A stretch of 44,479 nucleotides of DNA from Calditrichota bacterium (GTDB taxonomy: Bacteria > Calditrichota > Calditrichia > Calditrichales > Calditrichaceae): NCBI GenBank assembly GCA_003854985.1, contig RQOG01000029.1, forward strand, positions 1 through 44,479, in the 5' to 3' direction. The translations under genes were made by a program, and so were the position numbers. Each line of letters begins with the position of its first letter. Within the stretch, counting starts at the first letter, position 1. The notes beneath the pieces were generated by a model. It had not been told where the DNA came from. It saw nothing but the letters and a program-made list of their open reading frames with translations, and ran no database searches. Shown here piece by piece: positions 42,132-44,479 of the stretch.

Positions 42132-43598
42132 TTGACAAAATTTAAGATTTGTATAGCGGCATCGGAAGTAGTGCCTTTTGCTAAAACAGGCGGATTAGCG
42201 GACGTCTGCGGCGCCTTGGGAAAATATCTGTCAAATCTCGGTCATGATGTCCGTTTGGTGATGCCTTTTTATTCAGGCATTGATACAATGTCCCATACAT
42301 TTAAAATGGCCGGTTTCGCCCGTCATTGCAAAGTCAGCTTCGGTCATCATCACTATATTTATGACGTTTATACAGCCGAATTACCGGACTCAAAAGCAAC
42401 CGTATACTTTATACATTGTCCGGCTCTGTATAACCGCCCGTTTATATATACCAATGATAAAGATGAATATCTTCGTTTTGCTTTGCTTTCCAGAGCTACT
42501 TTGGAATTATGCCAGTATATGAAATGGTCGCCCGATATTATTCAATGTAATGACTGGCAGACGGCTCTGATTCCTGTATATCTGAAATCGTTGTTTGCCT
42601 GGGATGGCTTATTTAAACATACAAAAACGCTGTTAACGATTCATAATATTGCCTATCAGGGAAATTTTCCGGCCGGCGTTATCAATGATCTCGAAATATC
42701 CGCTTATTATAAATTATTTGATGCGCATGAACTTTATACCGGTCGTTTTAATTTTCTCCGATCGGGATTAATCCATGCCGATAAAATTTCAACGGTCAGC
42801 GAAACTTATGCCAATGAAATTAAAACGGATGCGTTTGGAGAAGGTTTGCAGCATACTTTAAATACACGATCGGCTGATCTTGTCGGAATTCTGAACGGCG
42901 TTGACTATGATGCGTGGAATCCAGAAACGGATAAAGATATACCGTATCCTTATTCTGTAAAAAGTATAGCGAATAAGGAAAAAAACAAAAAAGTTCTTCT
43001 AAATAAGCTCTCGTTAAAATATGATCCGCAAAAGCCCGCGCTTAGTATGATTACCCGTCTTACGGAACAAAAAGGTCTTGATCTGCTGGAAGGAACAATC
43101 GAAACACTGATTGCCAATTATGATATTCAGTTGATTGTCCTGGGCAGCGGTGAACAGAAATATGAACATTATCTGTATTTTCTGCAGTTACAATATCCGA
43201 AAAATGTTGTTTTTTATAAGGGATACAATTATCCTCTTTCACATTTGATTGAAGCGGGAAGCGATATATTTTTAATGCCATCGCGATTTGAGCCTTGTGG
43301 AATGAATCAGATTTTTAGTTTAAAGTATGGCACCGTTCCGGTAGTACGTAAAACAGGAGGCCTTGCCGATACGGTTCACCATTATGATTGGCAGACTCAG
43401 AAGGGAAACGGATTTGTTTTCGAGCACTTTACTAAAGATGCACTGTATTGGGCGGCAGAATATGCCATTACCACCTATTCCCATAAAGAAGTCTGGAGAA
43501 AGATCATGATCAGCGGTATGAAACAGGATTATTCGTGGCATAACCAGGTAAAGCATTATATCGATCTTTTTGAAAAGATGAAAGAAATCGGCGTCTGA
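42132..43598 (+). CDS. glgA: Glycogen/starch synthase
   Basis: A 488-residue GT5 family ADP-glucose (or UDP-glucose) glucan synthase. The N-terminal donor motif is ASEVVPFAKTGGLADVCGALGKYL (Lys-x-Gly-Gly), followed by CNDWQTALIPVYLKSL, LTIHNIAYQGNFP, and in the C-terminal half ITRLTEQKGLDLL and PSRFEPCGMNQIFSLKYGTVPVVRKTGGLADTV. Start is TTG (42132); no ATG precedes the motif. It extends alpha-1,4-glucan in the cytoplasm. No glgB, glgC or glgP is in the window, so it stands alone here. Confidence 0.95.
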   Translation: MTKFKICIAASEVVPFAKTGGLADVCGALGKYLSNLGHDVRLVMPFYSGIDTMSHTFKMAGFARHCKVSFGHHHYIYDVYTAELPDSKATVYFIHCPALYNRPFIYTNDKDEYLRFALLSRATLELCQYMKWSPDIIQCNDWQTALIPVYLKSLFAWDGLFKHTKTLLTIHNIAYQGNFPAGVINDLEISAYYKLFDAHELYTGRFNFLRSGLIHADKISTVSETYANEIKTDAFGEGLQHTLNTRSADLVGILNGVDYDAWNPETDKDIPYPYSVKSIANKEKNKKVLLNKLSLKYDPQKPALSMITRLTEQKGLDLLEGTIETLIANYDIQLIVLGSGEQKYEHYLYFLQLQYPKNVVFYKGYNYPLSHLIEAGSDIFLMPSRFEPCGMNQIFSLKYGTVPVVRKTGGLADTVHHYDWQTQKGNGFVFEHFTKDALYWAAEYAITTYSHKEVWRKIMISGMKQDYSWHNQVKHYIDLFEKMKEIGV

Positions 43599-43667
43599 GA
43601 AATGGAATGTTTTTACATTGTTAAAATCATTTTTTTGGGTATAAAAATACAGTCATGAATTCAATTC

Positions 43668-43696
43668 TTGCAACATCATAAAAGATATTGTATATT
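43668..43696 (+). promoter_or_regulatory. Promoter upstream of the small RNA and ssrA
   Basis: TTGCAA (43668-43673), 17 bases and TATATT (43691-43696). Predicted start near 43703. No other promoter-like pair lies between here and the tmRNA 5' end, so it may serve both. Confidence 0.55.
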
Positions 43697-43702
43697 TGCG
43701 TG

Positions 43703-43786
43703 CAAAAAAATAAATCTGAAAGGTGATGCATACCTCAGTTTATAGGCTCTCCCCCGGCCTTCGCTGACTGCTCACCTTTCTTTTTT
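43703..43786 (+). ncRNA. Candidate small RNA with C-rich loop and terminator tail
   Basis: About 84 bases. GAAAGGTGA (43718-43726) pairs with TCACCTTTC (43772-43780); with one bulged T the stem continues GCA/TGC. Inside, TCAG pairs CTGA and AGGC pairs GCCT, leaving a loop TCTCCCCCG (43748-43756). TTTTTT follows at 43781. The C-run loop resembles loops by which some sRNAs bind Shine-Dalgarno sequences. It could instead be a long terminator or an ssrA leader. It is not SRP RNA: the GGAA/AGCA core is absent. Confidence 0.45.
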
Positions 43787-43798
43787 CTTTGACATATT

Positions 43799-44153
43799 GG
43801 GGACGATTCTGGATTCGACGGGCAAGAGAAGGATATGAACTGCATCCCGGGATTCTGACTATCCCGTGATTAGTCAGAGGCACTTATAAATGCCGATTAT
43901 GATTACGCACTGGCTGCTTAATTAAGCCGCCACGCTTTTCAAACTCTCCAATCTGCCGGGGAATTGAAAAGCGCCGTTTTTAGGCAGATTGACATTTAGC
44001 GATGTCCATGCACTAAGTTGTCATAATCAATGGACTGGTTTTCATATGGTGTGTCGGTATATCAAGATGAAAACAAGATTAAATTACCGGCTAAGGATGT
44101 AGAGGTTCATGTTGGTCCTTGTTCGGACCCGGGTTCAACTCCCGGCGTCTCCA
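43799..44153 (+). ncRNA. ssrA: tmRNA (transfer-messenger RNA)
   Basis: The 5' end GGGGACGATTCTGGATTCGACGGG-type start and the 3' end with T-arm GGGTTCAACTCCC and acceptor strand CGTCTCC (44146-44152) pair to form the tRNA-like domain with one G-U. Discriminator A is 44153; the next bases are CTA, so CCA is not encoded. The tag reading frame at 43892-43921 specifies ADYDYALAA then TAA, ending in the protease-recognised ALAA. Pseudoknot stems follow, for example AATCTGCC near 43949 with GGCAGATT near 43983. It rescues stalled ribosomes and tags their products for degradation. Confidence 0.96.
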
Positions 44154-44164
44154 CTAATAAATAT

Positions 44165-44305
44165 ATGGAAAGTATAATAATCATTATATTGGCAGTCGTT
44201 TTCGGGTGGCTGCTGGTAAGGTCAAGAGGCTCCAGCCGCAAGCTGAATAGAAGTAGGCAGAATATTATAAAAAGAATTAAAAACAGGGATCATTTTAACC
44301 GATAA
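44165..44305 (+). CDS. Possible 46-residue membrane peptide
   Basis: A short ORF directly after tmRNA: MESIIIIILAVVFGWLLV then a strongly basic tail (RSRGSSRKLNRSRQNIIKRIK). One membrane helix and positive-inside tail look protein-like, but there is no clear ribosome-binding site. Only weakly supported. Confidence 0.3.
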   Translation: MESIIIIILAVVFGWLLVRSRGSSRKLNRSRQNIIKRIKNRDHFNR

Positions 44306-44309
44306 AAAT

Positions 44310-44338
44310 TTGACTTAAAAAATTTTTAAATATAAATT
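44310..44338 (+). promoter_or_regulatory. Candidate promoter for the tRNA gene
   Basis: TTGACT (44310-44315) with TAAATT 17 bases downstream (or TATAAA at 15). It would start about 80 bases before the tRNA. AT-rich background makes the -10 uncertain. Confidence 0.4.
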
Positions 44339-44425
44339 TGCAAACTTAAATTTTTAAGGAAACAAATCAGACAATTTCAAATCTGGTTTGGGCGATATTT
44401 GAAAAGCAGATGTAAGAAATAAAAA

Positions 44426-44479
44426 GCGAGAGTAGCTCAGTTGGTAGAGCATCCCGCCGAAAGCGGGACCAAGGTTGGG
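44426..44479 (+). tRNA. tRNA gene, 3' end cut by the window; identity uncertain
   Basis: Acceptor strand GCGAGAG, then TA, the D-arm GCTC-AGTTGGTA-GAGC and an anticodon stem TCCCG/CGGGA with loop CCGAAAG. By position the anticodon would be GAA (Phe), but base 33 is C where U is nearly universal. The bases after the stem, CCAAGGTTGGG, look like the 3' side of a tRNA-Gly anticodon arm. So the tRNA is real to about position 27, but the rest may be mis-assembled. Truncated before the T-arm. Confidence 0.75.

Noticed and set aside
43703..43786. SRP (4.5S) RNA
   Set aside because: The conserved GGAA tetraloop and AGCA internal loop of SRP RNA are absent on either strand.
44030..44305. 91-residue ORF starting inside tmRNA
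   Set aside because: Its first half is tmRNA sequence, which is certain; only the part from 44165 could be a separate small gene.
1..44479. CRISPR array, insertion sequence or prophage
   Set aside because: I saw no regularly spaced repeats, transposase, terminal inverted repeats or phage structural genes.

Overview
The window looks like a piece of a Gram-negative, moderately AT-rich genome from the Fibrobacterota-Chlorobiota-Bacteroidota neighbourhood, most plausibly Calditrichota or a close relative. The reasons are a secreted protease ending in a type IX-like sorting domain, a TonB-dependent receptor, an LptE-type lipoprotein behind a sigma-54 activator, bacillithiol-type BshB1, a beta-propeller sensor of the kind common in that superphylum, and promoters of the ordinary TTGACA/TATAAT type instead of the Bacteroidota type. 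The lineage is inferred from gene content, not from a marker tree. Several genes appear to start with TTG.

Layout. 1-5.0 kb: 3' part of a PiT phosphate transporter, two short-chain dehydrogenases, an APC amino-acid permease and a small outer-membrane barrel protein. 5.2-16.9 kb: a complete branched-chain amino-acid operon, ilvD-ilvB-ilvN-ilvC-leuB-leuA-leuC-leuD-cimA. It is preceded by a good promoter, a 50-codon Leu/Ile/Val-rich leader ORF and mutually exclusive RNA pairings, including one that could hide the ilvD ribosome-binding site. 17.0-23.6 kb: a regulatory block made of a propeller/PAS sensor that lacks its kinase ATPase domain, an ECF sigma factor with a zinc-finger anti-sigma factor, a YbjQ-like protein, a PAS sigma-54 activator, and a TPR gene behind a textbook -24/-12 promoter. 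23.7-25.8 kb: bshB1, an unrecognised gene and a Xer recombinase.

25.9-30.9 kb (minus strand): a tightly coupled operon nikR - ECF T - ECF ATPase - TonB-dependent receptor - ECF S component - methyltransferase. It appears to be a complete two-membrane nickel, cobalt or metal-chelate uptake route with a promoter and NikR-like operator. 31.1-39.1 kb: sigma-54 activator, lptE, an acidic TPR protein, a subtilisin-like secreted protease split by a one-base frameshift, and coaE with an altered P-loop. 39.2-43.6 kb: an AgmX/TonB-like membrane protein, spmA-spmB, a stretch of decayed genes (DUF4920-like and rhodanese-like) and glgA. 43.6-44.5 kb: a possible small RNA with a C-rich loop, tmRNA (ssrA) and a truncated tRNA gene at the edge.

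The two systems that most deserve attention are the ilv leader region, where leader translation, alternative hairpins and ilvD SD pairing fit together geometrically, and the NikR-headed TonB/ECF operon, whose S component lacks the N-terminal motif of known nickel or cobalt S components but carries its own His-x-His-x-His motif.
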